Positions 1-8,073 of a stretch of 64,000 nucleotides of DNA are shown one piece after another (position 1 is the first letter of the stretch; every line of letters starts with the position of its first letter). The stretch is taken from NCBI RefSeq assembly GCF_003351765.1, contig NZ_CP031229.1:2728001-2792000 (forward strand), read 5' to 3'. The notes under the pieces are model-generated. The model made no database searches and had not been told where the DNA came from. It saw only the letters and a program-made list of their open reading frames with translations. The stretch comes from Ornithinimicrobium avium (GTDB lineage Bacteria; Actinomycetota; Actinomycetes; Actinomycetales; Dermatophilaceae). The translations under genes were made by a program, and so were the position numbers.

Positions 1-195
1 CAGTTCCCCGGCCTGGCACCCGGCGACCGCTGGTGCGTGGTCGCGCTGCGCTGGTTGCAGTCGGCGCAGGCCGGACGGGGCGCCCCGGTGCTCCTGGCCA
101 GCACCCACGAGGCGGTCCTGCAGGTCGTCCCGCTCGCGCTGCTCCGGCGGTATGCGGTGGACGTTCCGGAGGACGCGTCCGGGCTGACCGACTGA
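1..195 (+). CDS. DUF2237 family protein (3' end only)
   Basis: The window opens inside this gene; the last 64 codons are visible and end in TGA. The readable part has FPGLAPGDRWCVVALRW, then a segment with ASTHEAVL and a short VVPLALLRRYA helix. This is the characteristic C-terminal half of DUF2237 proteins (about 120 residues, function unknown), which carry conserved Cys and Trp residues. The 5' part, start codon and promoter lie outside the window. Family assignment is from the recognisable motif order; no biochemical role can be given. Confidence 0.8.
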   Translation, partial: QFPGLAPGDRWCVVALRWLQSAQAGRGAPVLLASTHEAVLQVVPLALLRRYAVDVPEDASGLTD

Positions 196-223
196 GGCGA
201 CGACGCGGGAGAGCCGCTGCTGC

Positions 224-603
224 TCAGCCGGGGACGTTGCGCGCCCGCGCCGCAGCCTGTGTGCGGGTGCTGGCGCCGAGCTTGCGCAGGATCGCCGAGA
301 CGTGGACGCTTGCGGTCTTGTCGCTGATGAAGAGCTGCTCGCCGGCGACGAGAGCTCCGGCTCCGTCGCCAGCCGCACCGTCCTCGCCACCGCCGTCGGG
401 ACGGGGAGGCCCCAGGCCGGCTCGCGCCGCGAGCTCGTCGGCCAGCCGGACCGCCCGCAGCAGGCCGCACGCCTGCGCGACCAGGCGTGCCTGGCCCAGC
501 GTCTGCCCGCCGCCCGTGCGGTCCCCGGCCCCCAGCTGCTCCTCGGCGCACCGCCGCAGGACGTCCACCCGGACGTCCACCGGGACCCGCCCCCGGGCCG
601 TCG
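224..603 (-). pseudogene. Relic of a LuxR-type HTH regulator (C-terminal remnant)
   Basis: The frame ends with a nearly intact LuxR recognition helix (LFISDKTASVHVSAILRKLG) preceded by helical text like the C-terminal repeat region of large LuxR/ATPase regulators (RLADELAARAGL). The segment that should hold the LTPRE box and first HTH helices is replaced by Gly/Ala/Asp-rich text, so about eight residues before GEQLF appear lost and the HTH cannot fold normally. No ATPase N-terminus fits in the short space before the antiporter gene, and no convincing start exists. A GNAT-like or unrelated small protein is less likely. The upstream limit is approximate. Confidence 0.55.
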
Positions 604-857
604 CCTGAGCCGCTCCGCCGCGTCGTCCGACGACTCGCCGGAGGGGTCCTGGGCGGCGGTGGACGGTGAGGCTGTCGGTCCGGCTGGTGTGCCGGACAGG
701 TGTCCATGTGTAGAGGCCGGTGCCCTCGGGTCCCATGATGCGCTCCTGATGTTCCGTTCCCGTCGCCCTGTGCTCCGGGGGATGACGGCAACGCTCGTCC
801 CTAAGGGGGCGGGTACGGATCGGGCAGATGCCCTCTTTCTCGAGCTCCCCGGCACGA

Positions 858-2448
858 TCAGGGTGAGGGCAGGCGTCGGTCAGCGGAGACCGAACGGTCC
901 GCGAGCGTCTCGCCGGCGCCTTCGTACAGGCGGATGACCGCGTCGATCCCGAGCTCCTCGAGCTCCTCGACGTCCTCCTGGTAGGACGCGACCGCCGCCA
1001 CCGTGACCTGCCCGTAACCGAAGCTGCGCAGCTCGCGCAGGGCGTCGATGTTGGCGTGCTGGGCCGGCATGGCAAGCACGACGATGCGCACCGTGCCCGA
1101 CCCCACCAGCCGGGCCCAGAAGTCGTAGTCCGTGGCATCGCCCTCGACGACGTTGACGCCACGCTCACGCAGCTTGTGCACCCGCAGCGGATCGTGTTCC
1201 ACACCCAGCACCGCGTAGCCGTAGGCGTCGGTGAGCTGCTGATAGGTGGCGTGGCCGACCCGGCCCATGCCCAGCACGATCGCGGTCGACTCGCCGAGCT
1301 CGATGGGACGGTCCTCAGGGTGGATCTTGTGCGGCGGCCGCACCGGCAGGCGCTGGGCGAACCGCGAGGCGAGCGAGACGCTGCGCGGGTTCGCGACGGC
1401 CGAGACGACGAACCCCGCGGACACGGCGATCGACAGCGACAGCAGCCAGTGCGAGGAGAGCCACCCGGCAGACACCCCCATCGCCGCGATGATCAACGCG
1501 AACTCGGAATAGTTCGACAGCAGCAGGGCCGAGAGCACGCTGGTGCGGTTGCGCATCCCCAGCAGCCACAACAACCCCCAGTACACCAGGGCGTGCAGGG
1601 GGAGCAGCAGCAGCACCGCCGCCACCGTGACGTTGTGCCAGGTGGGCAGACCCTCGAACCCGATCGTGACGAAGAAGCCCACCAGCAGCAGTTCCTTGAT
1701 CGTGAACAGCGAGTGCGACAGCTGGTCCGCCCCTGGGTGCGGGGCGAGCACGAGCCCCATCACCAGGGCACCGAGGCTGCCGGACAGGCCCAGCCACTCG
1801 AAGAGCGCGTACCCGGGGATCAGAGCCATCGCGATGCCGAACAGCGCCCAGGTCGCCGTGACCGAGCCGGTACCAGTCCCGGGTCGCCCGGTACAGCACA
1901 GGGATGAGGACCAGCAGGCCGAGCGAGTACACGCTGGGTGCCTGGCCGCGGGAGACCGAGATGACCACGACGGCCGCGATGTCCTGCATGATGAGCACGC
2001 CGATGCAGATGCTGCCGTAGAGAGCCTGCTCGTCGCCGCGCTCCTGCAGGATCTTGACCACGAAGATGGTGCTCGAGAACGACAGCACGAGCGCCAGCGT
2101 CGCGAGCACCTGCCACGACTCGGGGCCGAAGACCCCCAGAGCGCTCATCCCGGCCAGGAACAGGGTGCCGAGGCCGGTGAGAAGCACCATGTGCGCCCCG
2201 GCGGTGATCCACACGTGCTTGCCGAGCAGGCTGCGCAGATCGAGTCGCAGGCCGATCGCGAAGAGCATCAGCGTCACACCGACGTCCGCGAGCACCGACA
2301 ACGCGTCGAGCTGCTCGACGTCGAGCACGTTGAGCACGAACCCGGCGCCGAGGAAACCGATCAGCGGCGGCAGCTTGACCGTCCTGGCGATCAGCCCGCA
2401 ACCGAAGATCACCGCCAGATACGTCACCACCACACCCATGCGGGACAT
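858..2448 (-). pseudogene. CPA2 (KefB/YbaL-type) cation:proton antiporter with RCK domain, frameshifted
   Basis: A monovalent-cation/proton antiporter of about 530 residues read in two frames. The N-terminal part (from ATG at 2448) has about six hydrophobic helices of the Na_H_Exchanger fold. The C-terminal part continues the helices and then a TrkA-N/RCK domain with nucleotide-binding motif GMGRVG. The frames join at the G run at 1847-1849: removing one base gives HGDLALFGIAMALIPGY, which matches the family, so a single-base insertion is the simplest explanation. Homologues exchange K+ or Na+ for H+ under NAD(H) control. Either a real pseudogene or a homopolymer sequencing error. Stop TGA is at 860-858. 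Confidence 0.8.
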
Positions 2449-2543
2449 TCTTGCGCCCCGGGCGACACCCGGGGGACATGTCGTCCGGCACGCACCCCAC
2501 GATCCGGCTTGCCGTCCGGCGCTGGGCGGGGCACGGTGGAGCG

Positions 2544-2909
2544 ATGAGCCAGCATCCCGACCAGGACGAACCGATCACCTACAGCGAGGACATCGACGAC
2601 CTCGACCTCGACGCGGAGCAGAAGGCGCGTGCCGACGTCGACCTGGACCAGCCCGACTCCGTCGACGACGTGCCCTGGAGCCCCCCGGAACAGCGGCCGA
2701 TGGGCGCCGAGCTGCTCGAGGTCGACGACCGGGGCGAGGAGACGATCGACCAGCGGATCTACCAGGAGGAGCCGGAGGCCGGCACCGCCTACGGGGCGCC
2801 GGAGTCCGGTGCCGCGGCGCGCAGGGAGGCGGGCGAGGTCGACATGCTCGGCGGTGAGGACCCGGACGCGATCCCGGCCGAGCGGGACGTCCTGGACGGG
2901 CCCGCCTGA
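2544..2909 (+). CDS. DUF5709-like acidic protein
   Basis: A 121-residue, very acidic, hydrophilic protein. The central part WSPPEQRPMGAELLEV followed by ETIDQRIYQEEPE resembles the DUF5709 family of small actinobacterial proteins, which share an SPPE-RP box and a D-R-L/I-xQE box. No membrane segment or signal peptide is seen. ATG 2544 was chosen because it is preceded by GGTGGAG at suitable spacing and excludes an Arg-rich upstream extension. Divergent from the antiporter and immediately followed by the exonuclease gene. Function unknown. Confidence 0.7.
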   Translation: MSQHPDQDEPITYSEDIDDLDLDAEQKARADVDLDQPDSVDDVPWSPPEQRPMGAELLEVDDRGEETIDQRIYQEEPEAGTAYGAPESGAAARREAGEVDMLGGEDPDAIPAERDVLDGPA

Positions 2910-2940
2910 GCGCGGCGCGGCCGCGGCATACCCTCGCAGG

Positions 2941-3861
2941 GTGCTGCGCATCGCCACGCTGAACGTCAACGGTGTCCGGGCCGCCCACCGCCGCGGCTTC
3001 GGTGACTGGCTCGCCGGCAGGGGCTGCGACGTCGTCGCGCTCCAGGAGGTGCGTGCCCCGGTCGGGGCGCTGCCGCCGGAGGCGTTCGGTGACTACCACG
3101 TGGTCTACGAGCCAGGGCAGATCGCGGGACGCAACGGGGTGGCCGTGCTCACCCGGGAGCGCCCCGCCGGGGTGCGCACCTGGGACGCGGAGGTCCTCGT
3201 CCGGGCACCCGGGGAGGAGCACCTGCACACCCAGGCCGCACCGGACGGCGTGCCGCTGGCGCGGGGGCTGGGACGCCACGCGCACGAGGGGCGGTACGTC
3301 GAGGTCGACCTTGCCGAGGCGCCCGTGACGGTGGCCAGCCTCTACCTGCCCAAGGGTGGACTCCCCGCCCATCTGCAGGTCCCGCACCGGATGCGCGAGG
3401 CGCCCGACGGCGGGGCGAGGTACGAGCGGAAGATGCGCTTCATGGCCGCCTTCGCCCGGCAGCTGTCGCGGACCCGGCGGGCGGCGGCGCAGCGTGGGCG
3501 GGAGTTCCTGCTCATCGGCGACCTGAACGTCGCGCACACCTGCCTCGACGTCGCGCGCTGGCGGCAGAGCAGGACCTCCGAGGGATTCCTGCCCGAGGAG
3601 CGAGAGTGGATCGGGGCCCGGCTCTCGCCGCGGACGCTCGTCGACGTGGTCCGCGCGCTGCACCCGGGCACCGAGGGCCCGTACTCGTGGTGGTCGTGGC
3701 TGGGTCAGGCCTACGAGAAGGACGTCGGCTGGCGGATCGACTACCACCTGGCGACGCCCCGGCTGGCGCGCACGGCCGTCTCGGCGGTCGTGGACCGGGA
3801 GCACCGCGGCGTCCGCCTGTCCGACCACGCCCCCGTGGTCGTCGACTACGACCTGCGGTGA
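2941..3861 (+). CDS. Exodeoxyribonuclease III-type endonuclease/exonuclease/phosphatase protein
   Basis: A 306-residue EEP-fold nuclease, predicted to act as AP endonuclease and 3' exonuclease in base-excision repair. Landmarks in order: LNVNG at the N-terminus, LQEV (metal-binding Glu), GDLNVAHT (Asp/Asn of the active site), GWRIDYHLAT and the terminal SDHAPVVVDYD with the catalytic Asp-His pair. Length matches the XthA family. GTG 2941 is the likely start because the conserved domain begins within its first residues; the ribosome-binding signal is weak and a -10-like CATACCCT lies just upstream, so the mRNA may be leaderless. Confidence 0.9.
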   Translation: MLRIATLNVNGVRAAHRRGFGDWLAGRGCDVVALQEVRAPVGALPPEAFGDYHVVYEPGQIAGRNGVAVLTRERPAGVRTWDAEVLVRAPGEEHLHTQAAPDGVPLARGLGRHAHEGRYVEVDLAEAPVTVASLYLPKGGLPAHLQVPHRMREAPDGGARYERKMRFMAAFARQLSRTRRAAAQRGREFLLIGDLNVAHTCLDVARWRQSRTSEGFLPEEREWIGARLSPRTLVDVVRALHPGTEGPYSWWSWLGQAYEKDVGWRIDYHLATPRLARTAVSAVVDREHRGVRLSDHAPVVVDYDLR

Positions 3862-3919
3862 CCGTGGGTATGCCGTGCGCTCCGTGGCCGGACCGCTCGC
3901 GGGATGGGACGCTGGGACC

Positions 3920-4027
3920 ATGGACGACCAGCGCCCGCCCGGGCCGCGTGCAGTGGCGCTGACGGACGCCACCCGTGGCGCCGTCGGGCCGGCCGCTGCC
4001 CTCGTCCGGCGCGGAGCGGTGCGGTGA
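3920..4027 (+). CDS. Possible 35-residue leader ORF coupled to the glycosyltransferase
   Basis: A short frame beginning ATG at 3920 and ending TGA at 4025-4027, overlapping the GTG of the glycosyltransferase by GTGA. The peptide is rich in Ala, Arg and Pro and resembles nothing I recognise. The overlap geometry is the same as between the other coupled genes here, so it could be a translated leader, but high-GC DNA produces such frames easily. Ribosome-binding signal is weak. Confidence 0.25.
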   Translation: MDDQRPPGPRAVALTDATRGAVGPAAALVRRGAVR

Positions 4028-5280
4028 GGGTCCTGGCGCTCAGCTCGCCGATCTACGCGCACACCGCCAACGCCGCACCTTTCCTGGCCGGGCTGGCCAC
4101 CCGGGGCGCCGAGGTGCACTGGGGGCAGGCGGACGAGCTGCGCGACCTGGCGCCCCGGTCCCCGGCGCACCGCTGGGACACCGGTCCGACCCGGTCGTTC
4201 ACCTCCCGCGCCGGCCGCCTGCGGGAGGTCTCGCAGCGCTACTCCTGGTTGCTGCAGGACGCCTCCGGCCGGTTGCGCCGCAGCCGCGAGCTCGTCCGGT
4301 CCCTGCGCCCCGACGTCGTGCTCACCGACTCGCTCGGGTATGCCGCGGCCCTGGCCGCTGAGCGGGAGGGCGTGCCGTGGGTGAGCTTCGGTGACGGGCC
4401 GCTGCACTTCCCGGACGAGCACACGCCCCCCTTCGGCGCTGGCCTGCCCTACCGGACCGAACGGCCCTGGGTCTGGCGCAACAGGGTCGTCCAGGCGGCC
4501 AGCCGGGGGGTGATCATGCGCCGCACCCAGACGGCCTACGACGCCCTGCGGCTGGAGGTCGGACTGCCCCCCGGTCAGGTGCCGGTGCTGGAGGCGGTGC
4601 TCTCGCCCTTCCTGCACCTGCACTGCGGGGCACCGGAGCTGGAGTATCCGCGCCGGGCGCTCCCGGACCACGTGCACTTCGTCGGGGCGCTGCGCCCGCC
4701 GGCCCCGCGGGACTGGGAACGTCCGGACTGGTGGGAGGAGGTGGTCGACGGGGGGCTCGTGCTGGCCACCCAGGGCACCCTGCGGGCCGATCCCCGCGAG
4801 GTGCTCGCACCGGTGCTGACGGTGCTGGCCCGGAGCGGACGGCCCGGGGTGCTCACCACCGGCGCCGGCGATCCGGCCGCGCTGGGTGGGCCGGGCCTGC
4901 TGCCGCCGCCCGGACGGGTGACGGTGACGGACTTCGTCCCCTACGAGGAGCTCCTGCCCCACGTGCGGCTGTTCGTCACCAACGGGGGGTGGACGGGCGC
5001 CGTGCTGGCCCTCGGCCACGGGGTACCCGTCCTGCAGGTCGGGCGCACCGAGGAGAAGGCGGACGTCGGCCGACGGGTGGAGTGGGCCGGGGCAGGGATG
5101 CACCTGCCCTCGCCGGGACGGGCGGACGACCCACGTCCGCTCCGGCGCGCGGTGGAGCACGTGGCGGAGGACCCGGGGATCCGGGCGGGAGCCGCGCGGG
5201 TGGCGGCCTCCCTCGCCAGGCGTGATCCCGGGCGGGACGGTGCGGCGCTGATCGATGCCCTCGTGTCGCGGCTGGGGTGA
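4024..5280 (+). CDS. MGT/UDP-glycosyltransferase family (GT-B fold), probable carotenoid glycosyltransferase
   Basis: 418-residue GT-B glycosyltransferase. The N-terminus VRVLALSSPIYAHTANAAP is the acceptor-domain opening of the MGT/GT1 type. The donor half contains ATQGTL, DFVPYEELLPHV and VTNGGWTGAVLAL, where NGG replaces the usual HGG of macrolide/zeaxanthin glycosyltransferases. GTG 4024 was chosen because homologues start at this strand. The next gene (GGPP synthase) overlaps its stop by 4 nt, and the locus faces crtU/crtT/crtY, so the acceptor is plausibly a hydroxylated carotenoid (CrtX-like role). Acceptor and sugar are inference; the fold call is firm. Confidence 0.75.
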   Translation: MRVLALSSPIYAHTANAAPFLAGLATRGAEVHWGQADELRDLAPRSPAHRWDTGPTRSFTSRAGRLREVSQRYSWLLQDASGRLRRSRELVRSLRPDVVLTDSLGYAAALAAEREGVPWVSFGDGPLHFPDEHTPPFGAGLPYRTERPWVWRNRVVQAASRGVIMRRTQTAYDALRLEVGLPPGQVPVLEAVLSPFLHLHCGAPELEYPRRALPDHVHFVGALRPPAPRDWERPDWWEEVVDGGLVLATQGTLRADPREVLAPVLTVLARSGRPGVLTTGAGDPAALGGPGLLPPPGRVTVTDFVPYEELLPHVRLFVTNGGWTGAVLALGHGVPVLQVGRTEEKADVGRRVEWAGAGMHLPSPGRADDPRPLRRAVEHVAEDPGIRAGAARVAASLARRDPGRDGAALIDALVSRLG

Positions 5281-6461
5281 GCTCCGGTGCGGTAGCCTCG
5301 GGCGCCGTGAGAGGTGGCACGGACGAGCAGGGGCGGGACGCGGGGGGTGACCTGGAAGGCCGCCCTGGTGGTCGGGCTCGGGACGGCGCTCCCGCCGCCG
5401 CCACGCTCGAGGCGGTCGACACGCTGCTGGCCGCGGAGCTGACCGCGATGCGTCGGGGCTGGGACGCCGTCGCGCCCGCCGGCGAGGTCGACCTGCTCGG
5501 CGGTGACCCGGGGGACCTGCCCGAGTGGCTGCACACCCTCCTGGCGGGTCAGGGCAAGCGGCTGCGCCCGCAGATGTGCCACTGGGGGTTCGTCGCCACC
5601 GGCGGCTGGCTGGGCACCCCGTGCCACGCGGATCTCGTGCGCGCCGCGGCCGCCCTGGAGATGCTGCACCTCTTCGCGCTGCTGCACGACGACGTGATGG
5701 ACCAGTCCGACGAACGCCGCGGCGTGCCCTCCGCCCACGTCGTCGCGGCCAGGCGGCACCGGGAGGCGGGCGGTCATGGCGACCCGGTGCGCTTCGGCGA
5801 GAACATCGCCCTGCTGCTGGGCGACCTGGCCCACAGCGAGGCCGACCGGCTCGCCCACACGCTGCCGGCCGTCATGCGCGACTACTGGTACGAGCTCAAC
5901 CTGGAGCTCATCGTGGGTCAGCGCGCCGACCTGACGGGGGCCGCCGCCCGGCGCTCGGACCTCGCGCACGCCGAGGCCGTGGCGGCGCTGAAGTCGGGCT
6001 CCTACACGATCGCGCGGCCGCTCCAGCTGGGCGCCCTGGCGGCGGGCGCCACCCCGCAGCAGCGCGAGGTGCTGGCCCGCTTCGGCTGGCACCTGGGCCG
6101 GGCCTTCGCCTGGCGCGACGACGTGCTCGGGGTCTGGGGCGACCACGCCGTGACCGGCAAGCCCTCCGGGGACGACCTGCGGGAGGGCAAGTCGACGCTC
6201 ATCTGGGTGCTCGGCGCCGAGCGGCTGCGCGGCGAGGCGGCGGCGGCGATGGAGCGGGTCGGGACCGCTGAGGCGCTGACCTCGGACGTGCCGTTGCTGC
6301 AGCGCGCCCTGGACGAGGGCGGTGTGCGCCAGGAGGTGGAGGACCGGATCGCGGCCGAGATCGAGGCGGCCGGCTCGGTGCTGTCCGGGACGACCCTCGC
6401 CCCCGGTGGCGTCGAGGGCCTCCTGGAGACCGCCCGACGCGTCGCCTGGAGGTCGGCATGA
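5277..6461 (+). CDS. crtE: Polyprenyl synthase, probable geranylgeranyl diphosphate synthase
   Basis: A 394-residue trans-isoprenyl diphosphate synthase. The first Asp-rich motif LHDDVMD is near residue 138 and the second, WRDDVLGVWGD, near residue 281; GQGKRLRP supplies the diphosphate-binding Lys/Arg. It condenses IPP onto an allylic diphosphate; chain length cannot be read securely, but the neighbourhood argues for GGPP as carotenoid precursor. Start GTG 5277 overlaps the glycosyltransferase stop (GTGA) and its stop overlaps the next ATG (ATGA), so the three genes look translationally coupled. The first 40 residues are low-complexity and might be trimmed. Confidence 0.88.
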   Translation: MSSGAVASGAVRGGTDEQGRDAGGDLEGRPGGRARDGAPAAATLEAVDTLLAAELTAMRRGWDAVAPAGEVDLLGGDPGDLPEWLHTLLAGQGKRLRPQMCHWGFVATGGWLGTPCHADLVRAAAALEMLHLFALLHDDVMDQSDERRGVPSAHVVAARRHREAGGHGDPVRFGENIALLLGDLAHSEADRLAHTLPAVMRDYWYELNLELIVGQRADLTGAAARRSDLAHAEAVAALKSGSYTIARPLQLGALAAGATPQQREVLARFGWHLGRAFAWRDDVLGVWGDHAVTGKPSGDDLREGKSTLIWVLGAERLRGEAAAAMERVGTAEALTSDVPLLQRALDEGGVRQEVEDRIAAEIEAAGSVLSGTTLAPGGVEGLLETARRVAWRSA

Positions 6462-6856
6462 GCCTCGGCCTGCCCCACCCGCACCTGCTCACCCTGCGGT
6501 TGGCGGCGACCCTGCTGCTCAGCGCCGTGGTCGGCCAGGCCGGGTGGGCGGCGGCGGTGCTGGGTGGGGAGCCCGGGTATGCGCGCTTCCACGAGGTGGG
6601 GGCGTGGGTGACCCTCGGTCTCTCGCTGCTCTGCGCCCTCGTGTACGTCGTGCTCCGCCGCTCCGCCGGCCCGGTCAACCTCTGGCTGGCGGTGGGCCTG
6701 GCTGTGGCGGTCTCGGTGCAGTTCGGTCTGGGGCAGGCCGGGCAGCGGGCCCTGCACATCTTCGGCGGCGTGCTGGTGGCGATGGTCGCCACCGCGCTGA
6801 CCTCCTGGACCTACCGCCATCAGCTGCCGGCCACCGGGCGGCCCGGAGGGAGCTGA
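6458..6856 (+). CDS. Small four-helix membrane protein of the carotenoid locus
   Basis: 132-residue integral membrane protein with four hydrophobic stretches (about residues 12-35, 47-66, 72-90 and 100-118) and short polar loops. It overlaps the GGPP synthase stop by ATGA, which implies co-expression with that gene and the glycosyltransferase. I do not recognise a named family; it lacks the motifs of CrtYc/CrtYd cyclases and of bisanhydrobacterioruberin hydratase. A stray housekeeping membrane protein is equally possible. It ends 17 nt from the convergent P450 stop. Confidence 0.6.
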   Translation: MSLGLPHPHLLTLRLAATLLLSAVVGQAGWAAAVLGGEPGYARFHEVGAWVTLGLSLLCALVYVVLRRSAGPVNLWLAVGLAVAVSVQFGLGQAGQRALHIFGGVLVAMVATALTSWTYRHQLPATGRPGGS

Positions 6857-6873
6857 ACCGTCGCGCCGGTCGA

Positions 6874-8073
6874 TCAGGACAGGCTCAGCTCCATCCCGCG
6901 CAGGGTGTAGCCCTCGATCAGCTCGTCCCAGCCCAGCTCCGGCTCCCGCACCAGTCGGGGGCGGCGCGAGAGCAGCGCGTGCAGCAGCACGTCGGACTCC
7001 AGCATCGCCAGCGGCTGGCCCGGACAGCGGTGCTCGCCGTCGCCGAAGGCCAGGCCGGCCGGGTTGACCCCGGTCGGCAGAGGACGGCCCGGGCACAGGG
7101 CCAGCGGGTCGGGTCCGACCGCCTCCGGATCGGCGTTCGCCGACCGGATGCACACGTCGATGAGGTCGCCCGGGGCCGCCGAGGCGTGCTCCCCGACGGG
7201 GACCTCCGTCTGCGCGCGGCGGTAGAGGTGCCCGACGACCGGTTCCAGCCGGATGATCTCGTGCAGGATCGCCGTCCGCCCGGCCTCGTCGCCGGCCAGG
7301 TAGCGCTCCAGCAGCAGCTCGTCGGAGAGCAGGTGCCAGGCGGCCATCGTGATGAACTCCCGCGTGGTGACCATCCCGGCGGTGCCGTAGGTGACGCACT
7401 CGACCAGGATGTCGGTGTTGCTGTAGCCCTCGGCGATCAGGTGGCTGATGATGTCCCCGCGCGGCTCCCGTCGCCGGGAGCGCACCGCCGGGCGGACGTC
7501 GTGCCACCAGAAGCGCACCACCGGGACGAGCCCGTTGACCGCGGCCGAGGCCCACTGCCGCCCGGTCCGGCCGAGGTCGGCCCGGGTGATGTCGAAGGGG
7601 GGCTGGTTGAAGAAGGTGACCAGCCGCCGCGCCATCCTCGGCACCGAGGAGGCGGTCAGCCCGACGACCTGGGCGGTGACCTCGACCGTGTAGTCCAGGG
7701 CCAGGTCGTCCAGCCGGCAGCCGCCGGACCTCGCCGCCTCGCCCAGCAGCCGGTCGGCGGCGTCCTGCATCAGGCCCGGGTAGCGGTCCTGGACCACCTT
7801 GGGCGCCAGGAAGCGTCCCACCTTGCGCCGCTGCTCGTCGTGCAGCGGCCCGTCGGAGACCAGGATGGGGTGCAGCTTGAGCCGTCGCGGGATCTTCTCG
7901 GCGGTGAAGCCGGCCTGCGTGGTGGCGTGCCGGGCACGCAGCACCTGCCGTGCCTCGGGCAGCCCGCGCACCCGCCAGATCGCGCTCACCCCCGTGCGCC
8001 CGCCGGGGTCCTCCCGCTCCAGCCTCGGGGTGCTCGGCTCCTCCTGGCGGACGGCCCGGCGCCGCACGGTCAT
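6874..8073 (-). CDS. Cytochrome P450, putative carotenoid hydroxylase
   Basis: 399-residue soluble bacterial P450. The haem-binding loop FGDGEHRCPGQP holds the axial Cys (near residue 347), the K-helix has EIIR, and Arg of the ERR triad follows. In the I-helix the oxygen-activation motif reads AGMVTTRE, so the usual Asp/Glu before Thr is Val, while Thr is kept. The ATG overlaps the crtU stop by 4 nt, so it is the last gene of the crtY-crtT-crtU-P450 unit. By analogy with other isorenieratene loci it may hydroxylate the aromatic carotenoid rings; the substrate is inferred only from context. Confidence 0.88.
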   Translation of the reverse strand: MTVRRRAVRQEEPSTPRLEREDPGGRTGVSAIWRVRGLPEARQVLRARHATTQAGFTAEKIPRRLKLHPILVSDGPLHDEQRRKVGRFLAPKVVQDRYPGLMQDAADRLLGEAARSGGCRLDDLALDYTVEVTAQVVGLTASSVPRMARRLVTFFNQPPFDITRADLGRTGRQWASAAVNGLVPVVRFWWHDVRPAVRSRRREPRGDIISHLIAEGYSNTDILVECVTYGTAGMVTTREFITMAAWHLLSDELLLERYLAGDEAGRTAILHEIIRLEPVVGHLYRRAQTEVPVGEHASAAPGDLIDVCIRSANADPEAVGPDPLALCPGRPLPTGVNPAGLAFGDGEHRCPGQPLAMLESDVLLHALLSRRPRLVREPELGWDELIEGYTLRGMELSLS

